A stretch of 40,089 nucleotides of DNA from JBPOHE01 sp052035915 (lineage in GTDB: Bacteria; Pseudomonadota; Gammaproteobacteria; Chromatiales; Chromatiaceae), in the NCBI GenBank assembly GCA_052035915.1, contig JBPOHE010000109.1, positions 1 through 40,089 on the forward strand, given 5' to 3'. Each line of letters starts with the position of its first letter. Within the stretch, counting starts at the first letter, position 1. Of the stretch, positions 23,597 to 31,742 are shown in pieces. The position numbers and the translations under genes are program-made. The notes beneath the pieces are model-generated. The model had not been told where the DNA came from. It searched no databases and saw only the letters and a program-made list of their open reading frames with translations.

Positions 23597-23964
23597 GCTC
23601 GACTCAGTCCGAATACGTTGGTGCAGGACTCAGTCCGACCCGCGGCAGGGCGACTTGACAGAGGTGGTTTGCGATCCCTGGGGGGAATGGGTCGGCATGA
23701 GAGCAAAGACTCGAATCGAAGCAGGGTGGAATTGAATTCGACGGCAGGGCAGCCTCGGGAACGATACGACCAACCGAAACTTTGGGCTGCCCCATTACTG
23801 ATTTTTAGTCTACCCGGGAGCCATGCACACTACAATACGAAGTTTTTCAGATCATTGTGAGGGCTGGTGAAGATAGGCAGTGAGAGAGTGCCGGTTCGAG
23901 TCGCGGATGTTTCGCCTGTAGGAAGGAGTGGCCAGCTCTTTCGACGCCCGCGACGGGCCGGGCT
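23597..23964. other. 368-bp non-coding gap between relA 3' end and rlmN
   Basis: No gene is recognised. The rlmN-proximal end has a 12-bp direct repeat, GACTCAGTCCGA, at 23601-23612 and 23627-23638. The relA-proximal end has a short GCCCG-CGA-CGGGC hairpin (23946-23958) that could aid termination of relA but lacks a T-run. In the related P. aeruginosa order ndk lies next to rlmN here; nothing of it remains. Confidence 0.6.
23601..23638. repeat. 12-bp direct repeat upstream of rlmN
   Basis: GACTCAGTCCGA occurs at 23601-23612 and again at 23627-23638, with start points 26 bp apart (about 2.5 helical turns). Both lie just upstream of the assumed rlmN start. This may be a tandem regulator site or a chance duplication. 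Confidence 0.4.
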
Positions 23965-26175
23965 TCATACCAGACGTCGTACCTCAAGGACCTCGGGAAG
24001 CTGGGCCACCTTGTTCAATACCCGGTTGAGCCGCTCCACATCCACCACCTCGATGGTGAACTGCATCCTGGCAGTGTCCGAGCGACGATCCGACTGGGTA
24101 TGCACCCCGGTGACATCGATATCGGCATCGGTAAAGATGGCTGAGACATCACGCAGTAACCCCTTTCGGTCAGTGGCCAAGACAAAGACATCGACCGGAT
24201 AACTGCTGCCGACAGCCTGATCGCTCCACTCCACATCGACCAGGCGACGCCGGCCGGACTCATCGATCCTGACCACATTGGGACAATCACGGCGGTGGAT
24301 CGTCACCCCCCGTCCCTGGGTGATGAAGCCGACAATCACATCCTGAGGGACAGGTTTACAGCACCCGGCCATGTGGGTCATGACATCCTCCACCCCCGCG
24401 ACCCTCACCTCACCCCCTATCCTGGGGGGGTGTGGCGATGGGCGTTTGGGGTGGGGAGCGGGCTCCTTCTTGGGGGGAGGGGGATAGCGTACGCTCAGCG
24501 CCCCGGCCACCTGTATTACCGAGAGTTCGTTGCGTCCTACCGCCGCCAGAAGATCCTCGCCCTTTTTGAAGTTATAGCGGGCGGCCACTTCGCCGAGATC
24601 CACTTTTTCGATGATGCCGAGGCGGTTGAGTTCACGTTCCAGATTCGCCCGGCCCAGGGCCAGGTGTTGATCGTAATCCTGGTGCTTGAACCACTGGCGG
24701 ATGCGGTTGCGGGCCTTGTCGGTGCACAGGTAGTGGTTGTGGGGATTCAGCCAGTCGCGACTCGGCGCCGCTTCTTTGGCCGTGAGTATCTCGACCTGTT
24801 GACCGCTCTCCAGTTGATAGGTCAGTTGGACGATACGGCCGTTGACCCGGGCGCCGCGGCAACGATGGCCTATTTCCGTATGAATCTCATAGGCAAAATC
24901 GAGTGGCGTCGAGCCTTTCGGCAGTTCGATGACCTTGCCTTTGGGGGTGAGAACATAGACCACCGCCGGGGTGAGTGCCGCCCGTTCGGCTTCGCCCAAG
25001 CCCTCGCCACCGCCGGAACCCGGTTCCAACCACTGTCGCATCCACTGTACCCGGCGATCGAAGTCGGCGTCGTGCCCGGCGTTTTCTTTGTAACGCCAGT
25101 GAGCGGCGATTCCAAGCTCGGCATATTTGTGCATATCCCAGGTGCGGATCTGGATCTCCAACGGACGTCCGCCAGGACCCACGACGGCGGCATGGAGAGA
25201 CTGGTACATATTGCCCTTGGGCCGGGCGATATAGTCGTCGAACTCGCCAGCAATGGGTTCCCACAGACTATTGACGATCCCCAGCACGGCATAACAATCG
25301 GCAATGCTCTCGACCAGCACCCGGAAGGCCAGTACATCGAAGATCTGGTCGAAGGCCACGGCCTTGCGTTGCATCTTCTTCCAGATACTGTAAATGTGTT
25401 TTGGACGTCCGCTGATCTCGCCCCGGATGCCCTGGCTGTCGAGCTGGATCTGTAACAGACCGATCACCTCACGGATGAAGGTTTCACGGTCCTTGCGTTT
25501 GCCGTCCAGGAGACCGGCGATTTCCCGGTACTCCTCGGGGACGAGATAGCGCAGGGCGAGATCCTCCAGTTCCCATTTGATCTGTCCCACACCCAGTCGG
25601 TTGGCGAGCGGGGCGTAGAGGTGCAAGGCCAGTCGCGCCAGACCAAGTTTCGTCTCCGCAGGGAGGGCCTTGGCCGTGCGTAGGCGGTGCAACTGATCCG
25701 CCAGCACCACCAGGATTACACGCACATCCCGGGCCAGCCCGAGGAGCAGACGGCGGATTTTTTCGCTCTGATCCTCGTCCTGACTCTCCAGATCGAGCCT
25801 GGAATCGGACACCAGGGCGCCGATCCGGCCAAGGTCGTCGAGCATCCCAGTTAATGTGGTCCCCAAACCTTTGAGCAGGGGACCGCTGTCGGACTCGGTA
25901 CGGACATTCAGCCCCTGGAGGATCGCCGCCATCAGGGTATCGATATCAAGCCGCATCCCGGAGAGGATCTCGGCCACCGCCAGGGCATGAACCAGTTCTC
26001 CCTGGGCCTTCAAGGGTGGCCGTCGGGCGACGATCTCCATGGCCCAATCCACGGCCTGACGCAGACGATCCACATCCTTCTGACTGTAATGCCCCTCCAA
26101 ATCCTCCAACCAAGCCTCGAGGTCCTCTCGGGTCACCTCCTGATCCAGGGGGAATCTATGACTGATGCTGACCAT
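23965..26175 (-). CDS. relA: (p)ppGpp synthetase RelA, monofunctional type
   Basis: A 736-residue ribosome-associated stringent factor that makes (p)ppGpp on uncharged-tRNA stalling. Domain order is a degenerate HD region (1-190) lacking the HD...ED hydrolase residues, the synthetase (about 240-370), TGS (about 402-465), helical and zinc-finger-like parts with HMAGCCKPVPQDVIVGF, and a C-terminal ACT. The acidic EFDD at 311-314 is the mark of synthetase-only RelA. The synthetase loop reads PKGNMYQSLH, with Met where NGYQSLH is usual. A proline/lysine-rich linker (about residues 562-590) is encoded by G-run DNA that itself forms a palindrome. ATG 26175 was chosen. A hairpin and a TIR element lie upstream. 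Confidence 0.95.
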   Translation of the reverse strand: MVSISHRFPLDQEVTREDLEAWLEDLEGHYSQKDVDRLRQAVDWAMEIVARRPPLKAQGELVHALAVAEILSGMRLDIDTLMAAILQGLNVRTESDSGPLLKGLGTTLTGMLDDLGRIGALVSDSRLDLESQDEDQSEKIRRLLLGLARDVRVILVVLADQLHRLRTAKALPAETKLGLARLALHLYAPLANRLGVGQIKWELEDLALRYLVPEEYREIAGLLDGKRKDRETFIREVIGLLQIQLDSQGIRGEISGRPKHIYSIWKKMQRKAVAFDQIFDVLAFRVLVESIADCYAVLGIVNSLWEPIAGEFDDYIARPKGNMYQSLHAAVVGPGGRPLEIQIRTWDMHKYAELGIAAHWRYKENAGHDADFDRRVQWMRQWLEPGSGGGEGLGEAERAALTPAVVYVLTPKGKVIELPKGSTPLDFAYEIHTEIGHRCRGARVNGRIVQLTYQLESGQQVEILTAKEAAPSRDWLNPHNHYLCTDKARNRIRQWFKHQDYDQHLALGRANLERELNRLGIIEKVDLGEVAARYNFKKGEDLLAAVGRNELSVIQVAGALSVRYPPPPKKEPAPHPKRPSPHPPRIGGEVRVAGVEDVMTHMAGCCKPVPQDVIVGFITQGRGVTIHRRDCPNVVRIDESGRRRLVDVEWSDQAVGSSYPVDVFVLATDRKGLLRDVSAIFTDADIDVTGVHTQSDRRSDTARMQFTIEVVDVERLNRVLNKVAQLPEVLEVRRLV
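24411..24432. repeat. G/C-run palindrome inside the relA linker
   Basis: CACCCC (24411-24416) and GGGGTG (24427-24432) form an inverted repeat within coding DNA, with a 7-base G run at 24424-24430. The surrounding 80 bp are unusually rich in C and G runs and encode a Pro/Lys/His-rich linker. It resembles the CCCCCC-TTATCA-GGGGGG palindrome at 40065-40082. Confidence 0.5.
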
Positions 26176-26209
26176 CGATAACTATGGCGAAACGATGCCT
26201 GAAGAGGTG

Positions 26210-26241
26210 ATAAGGCGATTTTTTCCCGGCAATCGCCTAAG
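26210..26241. repeat. Hairpin ATAAGGCGATTT...AATCGCCTAAG, copy 2
   Basis: AGGCGATT (26213-26220) pairs perfectly with AATCGCCT (26231-26238) over the loop TTTTCCCGGC. It lies about 35 bp upstream of the relA ATG. The arms plus flanks match the hairpin at 12175-12208. The right arm runs into the left end of the larger TIR element. Confidence 0.55.
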
Positions 26242-26446
26242 AAGCTGTATGGAAACCTTCGGCTCCCGAGCCGCAAGCTTGAAGACCCCGGGCATCGACC
26301 TGAAAGGCCGGATTTTTGTTCTTTTAAAAAGAACAAATAAAGAAATTAATTCTTGATTGTTCTCAAAAAGAGAACAATAACTACGGAAACAGACCTCGGC
26401 CCCGAGGCTCGGAAGTTGCGGCGAGAATTTCCAAACAGCTTCTAAG
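26238..26446. repeat. 209-bp terminal-inverted-repeat element enclosing repeat copy D
   Basis: The left end TAAGAAGCTGTATGGAAA (from 26238) matches the reverse complement of the right end, TTAGAAGCTGTTTGGAAA (ending 26445), at 16 of 18 positions. Weaker pairing (GCCGCAA-C/G-CTT) continues inward. Between the ends is a complete double-palindrome repeat. It carries no coding capacity. It may be a non-autonomous element into which the smaller repeat inserted, or one larger element with several nested stems. Confidence 0.6.
26286..26408 (+). repeat. Double-palindrome intergenic repeat, copy D
   Basis: This is the best preserved copy. The first palindrome, TTTGTTCTTTT-A-AAAAGAACAAA (26315-26337), and the second, ATTGTTCTC-AAAAA-GAGAACAAT (26356-26378), are both perfect. 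The outer arms are CCGGGCA (26288-26294) and GGCCCCG near 26398-26404. The AT-rich spacer is AAATAAAGAAATTAATTC. The orientation is the same as copies A, B and E. Confidence 0.88.
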
Positions 26447-26494
26447 AACACAGGACGACTCGGAGTGGCATCCAGCCAAAAACAACACCCGGGG

Positions 26495-27736
26495 TCAATC
26501 CAGAAGATGGCTGACCAGACCGTCAGCGAGTTTGGGTTCAAACCAGGTCGATTTCGGTGGCATGATGTCTCCAGCATCCGCTACCGCCATCAGATCCTCC
26601 ATACTGGTAGGGCGAAGGGCGAAGGCCACCGCCCAATCACCAGTGTCGACCCGCCGCTGGAGTTCGGCCAGCCCCCGAATACCACCGACAAAGTCGATGC
26701 GATCGTCTCGTCGCTGATCCCTGATACCGAGCAGGGGTTCGATCAGCTCGTTGGCCAGCAGGCTGACATCGAGCCGGGAGACCGGATCGTCCCAGGGGAT
26801 ACGCCCGGGATCGAGGCGCAGGCGGTACCATTTCCCACCGAGATACATGCCGAATTCTCCAGTCCGCTCCAATGGGCCTGGTTGATTCAGGCAGGTGATC
26901 TGAAAGCGCAGGCCGAGGCGATCAAGAAACTCGGTCTTGGTCTGGCCATGAAGATCCCGCACCAGCCGGTTATAGGCCAGGATCTGCATCTGGTCTTGGG
27001 GAAAGGCTACGGCGAGAAAGTAATCCTGGGCTTGGTCTTCTCCCACCTTTGCCGCTCCCGAGCGACGCTTGGCCGCCACTCGGGAGGCGGCTGCGGAACG
27101 ATGGTGGCCATCGGCAATGTAGAGTTCGCCGAGCTCGTCGAACAGCCCGGTCAATGTCTGAAGCCTGAAGGGATCGGAGAGCACCCAGATTTGGTGACGG
27201 ACCTTATCTGCGGCCTGGACATCCACCTCCGGTGTTGTTGCGGCTACCTCGGCCAGCATGGCATCGATCTGGGGTTGTTTTGGATAGGCCAGCAGCACGG
27301 GCCCGGTTTGGGCGTTGAGGGCTTCGATCTGGCACACCCGGTCATCTTCTTTGATCGGCCGGGTAAGCTCGTGTTTTTTGATGCGGTCCTGGCCATAAGC
27401 GGTAACCGAGGCTACAGCCACCAGACCGGTCTGCACATGTTCGCCCATGGTAAGGCGATAGACATAATAGGAAGGAGTTTGGTCTTGCTCCAGGATCCTC
27501 TCCGCCCGCATCCGTCTCAGATTTTCCGCGGCCTTCGCATAGACCTCGGGGGCGTAGGGGTCCGTGTCCAGGGGGAGATCCACCTCAGGACGGGAGATGT
27601 GCAGGAAACTGTAAGGCCGCCCCTGCACCATGGCGCGGGCTTCGTCCGTGGACATGACGTCATAAGGCGGAGCGATGACATCAACCGCCCGTCCAGCCAC
27701 GGGCCGGAGGCCGGGAAAGGGTCTCAACAGAGGCAT
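26495..27736 (-). CDS. DUF1015 family protein
   Basis: A 413-residue cytosolic protein of the widespread but functionally unassigned DUF1015 (COG4198) family. Hallmarks are FPGLRPVAGRAVDVIAPPYDV at the N-terminus (about 7-27), IKKHELTRPIKEDDR (119-133) and ELYIADGHHRSAAASR (204-219). The DGHHR motif recalls the nucleotide-binding motif of ParB/sulfiredoxin-fold kinases, which would fit a small-molecule or phosphotransfer role, but that is inference. ATG 27736 has GGAG closely upstream. It lies 109 bp downstream of iscX on the same strand, at the place where ndk stands in P. aeruginosa. Confidence 0.85.
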   Translation of the reverse strand: MPLLRPFPGLRPVAGRAVDVIAPPYDVMSTDEARAMVQGRPYSFLHISRPEVDLPLDTDPYAPEVYAKAAENLRRMRAERILEQDQTPSYYVYRLTMGEHVQTGLVAVASVTAYGQDRIKKHELTRPIKEDDRVCQIEALNAQTGPVLLAYPKQPQIDAMLAEVAATTPEVDVQAADKVRHQIWVLSDPFRLQTLTGLFDELGELYIADGHHRSAAASRVAAKRRSGAAKVGEDQAQDYFLAVAFPQDQMQILAYNRLVRDLHGQTKTEFLDRLGLRFQITCLNQPGPLERTGEFGMYLGGKWYRLRLDPGRIPWDDPVSRLDVSLLANELIEPLLGIRDQRRDDRIDFVGGIRGLAELQRRVDTGDWAVAFALRPTSMEDLMAVADAGDIMPPKSTWFEPKLADGLVSHLLD

Positions 27737-27845
27737 GGAGGCTCCTTGAAAGGTTCAAACCCGCCATTACGCGGGCCGGGATGCTCCAGGCGGATTGTTT
27801 CAGATGCCGAGCGCCAAGTTCAAGAGCTGGACCGCGGACGAGAGG

Positions 27846-28046
27846 TCACCCCCGTTCTTCTATCCAAGCCATCTGGATAGCTTCGAGCACACGTTCGCCT
27901 GAGTGTTTTGGATCGTCGTCGAAGGCATCGAGAGCGATCACCCAGTCCCGCAGTTCCACATAATTCAGATGCTTGGGATCGGCACTGGGGTGAGCCTCGT
28001 CGAGTTGAACCGCGATCTCCCGTGAATCCGTCCATCGTAAGCTCAT
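27846..28046 (-). CDS. iscX: Fe-S assembly accessory protein IscX
   Basis: A 66-residue acidic protein with the full IscX pattern: W-x-D-x-x-(E/D)-I-A at the start, DPKHLNYVELRDWV in the middle and LEAIQMAWIEER at the end. It binds IscS and iron and tunes the rate of cluster assembly on IscU. It is the last isc gene, 15 bp after fdx. Length is typical. Confidence 0.95.
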   Translation of the reverse strand: MSLRWTDSREIAVQLDEAHPSADPKHLNYVELRDWVIALDAFDDDPKHSGERVLEAIQMAWIEERG

Positions 28047-28061
28047 CTCTCATACCCTTTG

Positions 28062-28400
28062 TTAACGTTTTTCTGATACCAGGTTGATGCTGTACTTGGG
28101 GATCTCGATCACCAGGTCCTCTTCCCCCAAGATAGCCTGACAACTGAGGCGAGATTCGGGCTCCAGTCCCCAGGCCTTGTCCAGCAGATCTTCTTCCGCT
28201 TCTTCCGGCGGTGCCAGGGAATCATACCCCTCCCGGACAATCACATGACAGGTGGTACAGGCGCAGGATTTCTCGCAGGCGTGTTCGATCTCGATGCCAT
28301 GCTCCAGGGCGGCATCGCAGATACTGATGCCAGTCTCAGCCTCGATCAGAGCACCCCCGGGGCAGATTTCATTATGGGGCAGCACAATGATTCGCGGCAT
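28062..28400 (-). CDS. fdx: ISC-type [2Fe-2S] ferredoxin
   Basis: A 112-residue adrenodoxin-like ferredoxin that supplies electrons for cluster assembly on IscU. The ligands are visible as HACEKSCACTTC (C-x5-C-x2-C at about 42-51) and the distal cysteine in ESRLSCQAI (about 87). Length and the hscA-fdx-iscX position are typical. It follows hscA by 21 bp. Confidence 0.96.
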   Translation of the reverse strand: MPRIIVLPHNEICPGGALIEAETGISICDAALEHGIEIEHACEKSCACTTCHVIVREGYDSLAPPEEAEEDLLDKAWGLEPESRLSCQAILGEEDLVIEIPKYSINLVSEKR

Positions 28401-28421
28401 CTTTATCTGTCTCCGCCCAAC

Positions 28422-30293
28422 CTATTTGAGTTCTTCAAGCTTGCGCCCCTGCATGACCCGGCGGATGTTGGCATTCATGCGCCGCTCCACATAGAAACCA
28501 CAGCTTTGCTCCAATTGCTCGATCGCCCGACGTATGGATTCCGGCTGCCCGCTTTCCATCGCTTGTTCCAATCCGGCCTGGGCCAAGGCGATGAATCCCC
28601 ATTCTTCAGTAGTAAGCAAGACTTCGCCGTCTTCGGCCAGAGCCGATCCTAGCGCCTCCAGCACCCGTCGGGCCTCGACCAGTTGTTCGCGCAGACGCCT
28701 CGCCGCCATATCTTCGCCGGCGTGCAGGAGGGAATCGCGCAACAGGCGCTCGATCTCGGTATCGGTCAGGCCATAGGAGGGCTTGACCTCGACGCCCGCC
28801 TTCACACCGGTACTTTGTTCGACGGCGCCGACAGTAAGCAGGCCGTCGGCATCCACCGCGAAGCTGACACGAATGCGTGCCGCGCCCGCTACCATGGGGG
28901 GAATAGCCCGCAGCTCGAATCTGGCCAGGGAGCGACAGTCGGTCACCAGATCACGTTCGCCCTGTAGGACATGCACCGCCATGGCGGTCTGGCCGTCCTT
29001 GAAGGTGGTGAATTCCTGAGCGCGGATTACTGGGATGGTGGTATTGCGTGGAATGATCTTTTCTACCAGCCCGCCCATCACCTCGATACCCAATGAGAGC
29101 GGAATGACATCAAGCAACAACATCTCCGAGCCTTGCTTATTGCCGACCAGGACATCGGCCTGGATCGCCGCCCCCAGGGCCACCACCCGGTCGGGGTCGA
29201 TATCCACCAAGGGTTCAGAGCGAAAGAAATCCCGCACCAGTTCCCGCACTCGCGGAATGCGGGTGGAGCCGCCGACCATGACCACATGGCCGATCTCTTC
29301 GGGCTTGAGACCGGCATCCCTGAGCGCTTGGCGACAGGGGATCAGGGTGCGGCGGATGATGGGATCCACCAATTGGTTGAAGATCGCTCGCGTCACTGTC
29401 CCTCGCCAAGGGGGGGGCTCCTCGAGTTCGAGGTCGAGCTCCACCTGATCGGTCTCGCTGAGCGCCTCTTTGGCCGCACAGGCCTTCCGCAACAGCAGAC
29501 GCAACTGCCGATGATCGGCGTCGTCCCCGATGCCGGCCTGCTGCATCATCCACTCGGCAATCACTCGGTCGATATCGTCTCCACCCAAGGCCGAATCGCC
29601 TCCGGTGGCGAGGACCTCGAAGACCCCACGATGAAGGCGGAGGATGGAGATGTCGAAGGTGCCGCCGCCAAGATCATAGATCGCCTGAATCCCCTCCGCT
29701 TCCCGATCCAGACCGTAGGCCACGGCGGCGGCCGTAGGCTCGTTGAGCAGGCGTAACACCCTCAGCCCGGCGAGACGGGCGGCATCCTTGGTGGCTTGGC
29801 GCTGGGCCTCGTCGAAGTACGCCGGCACGGTAACCACCACCCCCTGAAGCTCGCCTCCAAGGCTCTGCTCGGCGCGCTCGGCCAAGGTTTTGAGAATGCT
29901 GGCGGACACCTCCACCGGGCTCACCTTTCCCTGCCGGGTCAGGATATGCGGCATCCCCCCCTGGGAGGTATCGAACTCATAGGGCAAGCGCCCGGCCAGT
30001 CCTTTGATGTCGGCGATCCCCCGTCCCAGCAGGCGTTTGACCGAGGCGATGGTATTGAGCGGATCGGCCACGGCCATTTGCTTGGCCGCTTCACCCACCT
30101 CAATGCCCCGGGCTCCATAATGAACCACGGACGGCAGCAAGTGTCGGCCTTGGCGATCAGGGAGAGTGACGGCCTCGCCGCTACGAAGGGTGGCCACCAG
30201 GGAATTGGTCGTCCCCAGATCAATGCCGACCGCAAGCAGACGCTGATGGGGTGAAGTTGCTTGTCCGGGCTCGGCAATCTGGAGTAAGGCCAT
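28422..30293 (-). CDS. hscA: Fe-S assembly Hsp70 chaperone HscA
   Basis: A 623-residue specialised Hsp70 that, with HscB, drives cluster release from IscU. The ATPase domain shows GIDLGTTNSLVA (about 23-34), NEPTAAAVAYGLD, IYDLGGGTFDISIL and VVMVGGSTRIPRVRE. The substrate-binding domain begins near DVIPLSLGIEVMGG (about 397). The early hinge and the absence of the DnaK C-terminal tail agree with HscA. Neighbours are hscB (18 bp upstream) and fdx. Confidence 0.96.
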   Translation of the reverse strand: MALLQIAEPGQATSPHQRLLAVGIDLGTTNSLVATLRSGEAVTLPDRQGRHLLPSVVHYGARGIEVGEAAKQMAVADPLNTIASVKRLLGRGIADIKGLAGRLPYEFDTSQGGMPHILTRQGKVSPVEVSASILKTLAERAEQSLGGELQGVVVTVPAYFDEAQRQATKDAARLAGLRVLRLLNEPTAAAVAYGLDREAEGIQAIYDLGGGTFDISILRLHRGVFEVLATGGDSALGGDDIDRVIAEWMMQQAGIGDDADHRQLRLLLRKACAAKEALSETDQVELDLELEEPPPWRGTVTRAIFNQLVDPIIRRTLIPCRQALRDAGLKPEEIGHVVMVGGSTRIPRVRELVRDFFRSEPLVDIDPDRVVALGAAIQADVLVGNKQGSEMLLLDVIPLSLGIEVMGGLVEKIIPRNTTIPVIRAQEFTTFKDGQTAMAVHVLQGERDLVTDCRSLARFELRAIPPMVAGAARIRVSFAVDADGLLTVGAVEQSTGVKAGVEVKPSYGLTDTEIERLLRDSLLHAGEDMAARRLREQLVEARRVLEALGSALAEDGEVLLTTEEWGFIALAQAGLEQAMESGQPESIRRAIEQLEQSCGFYVERRMNANIRRVMQGRKLEELK

Positions 30294-30311
30294 GGGGATG
30301 AGATCCGTCGC

Positions 30312-30857
30312 TCAGAAGTGATCGAGTTCCGCCTCGATCCGCTCGGCCTGCTGGCGGAGTTTGTCGAGGTACTGCATCTTGTCGATGAGGACGAGAACTG
30401 GGACCGGATCCCTCGGGGCGCTTTGATCCAGATGTTGTTCCAGCTCCCGAACGAGATCCTTGGTATCGGCCTGAATCCGCTCCATCAACCGGGCCATGGC
30501 CCAGTGGGGATCGGGGGCCTGTCGTACCTCTCCCAGGGACTCCCTGAGTTCCATCTGCTCCAGGAGAAAGGCGTTGTCTACCTTGGGGGCCTCGCCTTCC
30601 GCCGAGGTATCCGCCCCATGAAGTTCGAGCAGATACTTGGCCCGGGCGATGGGATCGCCCAAGACCTGGTAGGCTTGGTTGATGTAGGCGGCCTGTTGCA
30701 CCGCCAGTCGGCGTTGCAGATCCCCCGTAGCGGCGAAACGATCCGGGTGCAGCCGATGCTGAAGCTCACGATATCTCAGGCCGAGCAACTCCCGAGAGAT
30801 CCGGTACTCCACCGGAAGACCGAAGAGGGCAAAATAATTATCAGCGATACCCTGCAT
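30312..30857 (-). CDS. hscB: Fe-S assembly J-domain cochaperone HscB
   Basis: A 181-residue cochaperone with an N-terminal J domain carrying HPD in LQHRLHPDRFA (about 35-45) and a C-terminal three-helix domain that binds IscU (AFLLEQMELRESLGEVR). It starts NYFALFGLPVEYRISRELL, as in other HscB proteins. It lies 91 bp after iscA and 18 bp before hscA. Confidence 0.95.
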   Translation of the reverse strand: MQGIADNYFALFGLPVEYRISRELLGLRYRELQHRLHPDRFAATGDLQRRLAVQQAAYINQAYQVLGDPIARAKYLLELHGADTSAEGEAPKVDNAFLLEQMELRESLGEVRQAPDPHWAMARLMERIQADTKDLVRELEQHLDQSAPRDPVPVLVLIDKMQYLDKLRQQAERIEAELDHF

Positions 30858-30948
30858 GCGAGAGACCTGCTTGCGGCCAACCGACCGATCTCGATCTTTG
30901 GTCGGCGCTCTGTGAATGCCTCAAGCGCCGATTCGCACTGGGCAGACC

Positions 30949-31272
30949 TCAGACATTGAAGCTTTCACCACAGCCGCAAGCGGATTTGACATTGGGGTTG
31001 TTGAATTTGAAGCCTTCGTTCATGCCTTCCCGGGTATAGTCAAGCTCTGTGCCATCGAGATAGGCCAAGCTTTTGGGATCGATGATCACCTTCACCCCGT
31101 GGTCCTCGAACACGAGATCATTCCCTTCGATCTCATCGGCAAATTCCAGGACATAGGCCATGCCAGAGCAGCCTGAGGTACGCACCCCGAGCCGTATACC
31201 AACCCCGTGACCCCGTTTCTGCAGAAACCTCGCCACCCGATCCGCCGCGGTCTGGGTGATACTGATCCCCAT
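30949..31272 (-). CDS. iscA: A-type Fe-S carrier IscA
   Basis: A 107-residue A-type carrier of [2Fe-2S] or [4Fe-4S] clusters or iron. The three conserved cysteines are in RTSGCSGMAYVLEF (about 35) and SACGCGESF (about 99 and 101). ATG 31272 (MGISITQTAADRVARFL) gives the usual length; a frame extending 13 residues upstream lacks homologous character. It lies 35 bp after iscU. Confidence 0.95.
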   Translation of the reverse strand: MGISITQTAADRVARFLQKRGHGVGIRLGVRTSGCSGMAYVLEFADEIEGNDLVFEDHGVKVIIDPKSLAYLDGTELDYTREGMNEGFKFNNPNVKSACGCGESFNV

Positions 31273-31307
31273 GCCATCCTCCCCTTGTTGCAACCCACGG
31301 ATGAATA

Positions 31308-31703
31308 TCAAGCCGGCTTGATGCCGGCCTGCTTACGCAGGTAATCGTTCACCGCCGCCTTGACCGCATCCTCGGCCAGCACCGAACAGTGGATCTTGAC
31401 CGGCGGCAAAGCCAGCTCTTCAGCGATCTCGGTATTTTTGATCTGCTGTGCCTCGTGCAGGGTTTTGCCCTTGACCCATTCGGTCAGCAGGCTGCTGGAG
31501 GCGATGGCTGAACCACAGCCATAGGTCTTGAACTTGGCGTCCTCGATCACCCCATCGGTGCTGACCCGGATCTGGAGTCGCATGACATCGCCACAGGCGG
31601 GAGCACCCACCATGCCGGTGCCCACATTGGGGTCTTCTTTGTCCAGGCTGCCCACATTGCGTGGATGCTCGTAGTGGTCGATAACTTTGTCGCTATAGGC
31701 CAT
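31308..31703 (-). CDS. iscU: Fe-S cluster scaffold IscU
   Basis: A 131-residue scaffold on which clusters are built from IscS-derived sulfur. Cluster ligands appear in GAPACGDV (Cys37, with Asp39), YGCGSAIASSS (Cys63) and KIHCSVLAEDA (His105/Cys106). The HscA recognition motif LPPVK is present just before the last. Length and place are standard, 39 bp after iscS. Confidence 0.97.
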   Translation of the reverse strand: MAYSDKVIDHYEHPRNVGSLDKEDPNVGTGMVGAPACGDVMRLQIRVSTDGVIEDAKFKTYGCGSAIASSSLLTEWVKGKTLHEAQQIKNTEIAEELALPPVKIHCSVLAEDAVKAAVNDYLRKQAGIKPA

Positions 31704-31742
31704 GGTCTCAACTCCTCAGCGGGTAAGCGGCAAGGGAGGCGT

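Larger units (their letters stand above)
26176..26494. other. 319-bp non-coding gap with nested repeats upstream of relA
   Basis: This gap separates the DUF1015 stop (26495) from the relA start (26175). It holds a perfect hairpin (26210-26241), a TIR element (26238-26446) and, inside that, a full copy of the double-palindrome repeat (26286-26408). No open reading frame of note is present. The relA promoter probably lies between the hairpin and 26175 or within the repeats. Confidence 0.7.

Noticed and set aside
23885..23905. GGTTCGAGTC, like a tRNA T-loop, upstream of rlmN
   Set aside because: No T-stem, acceptor stem or anticodon arm can be formed around it.
24295..25455. 386-residue open frame antisense to relA
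   Set aside because: RelA on the other strand is certain. The antisense product is of random composition.
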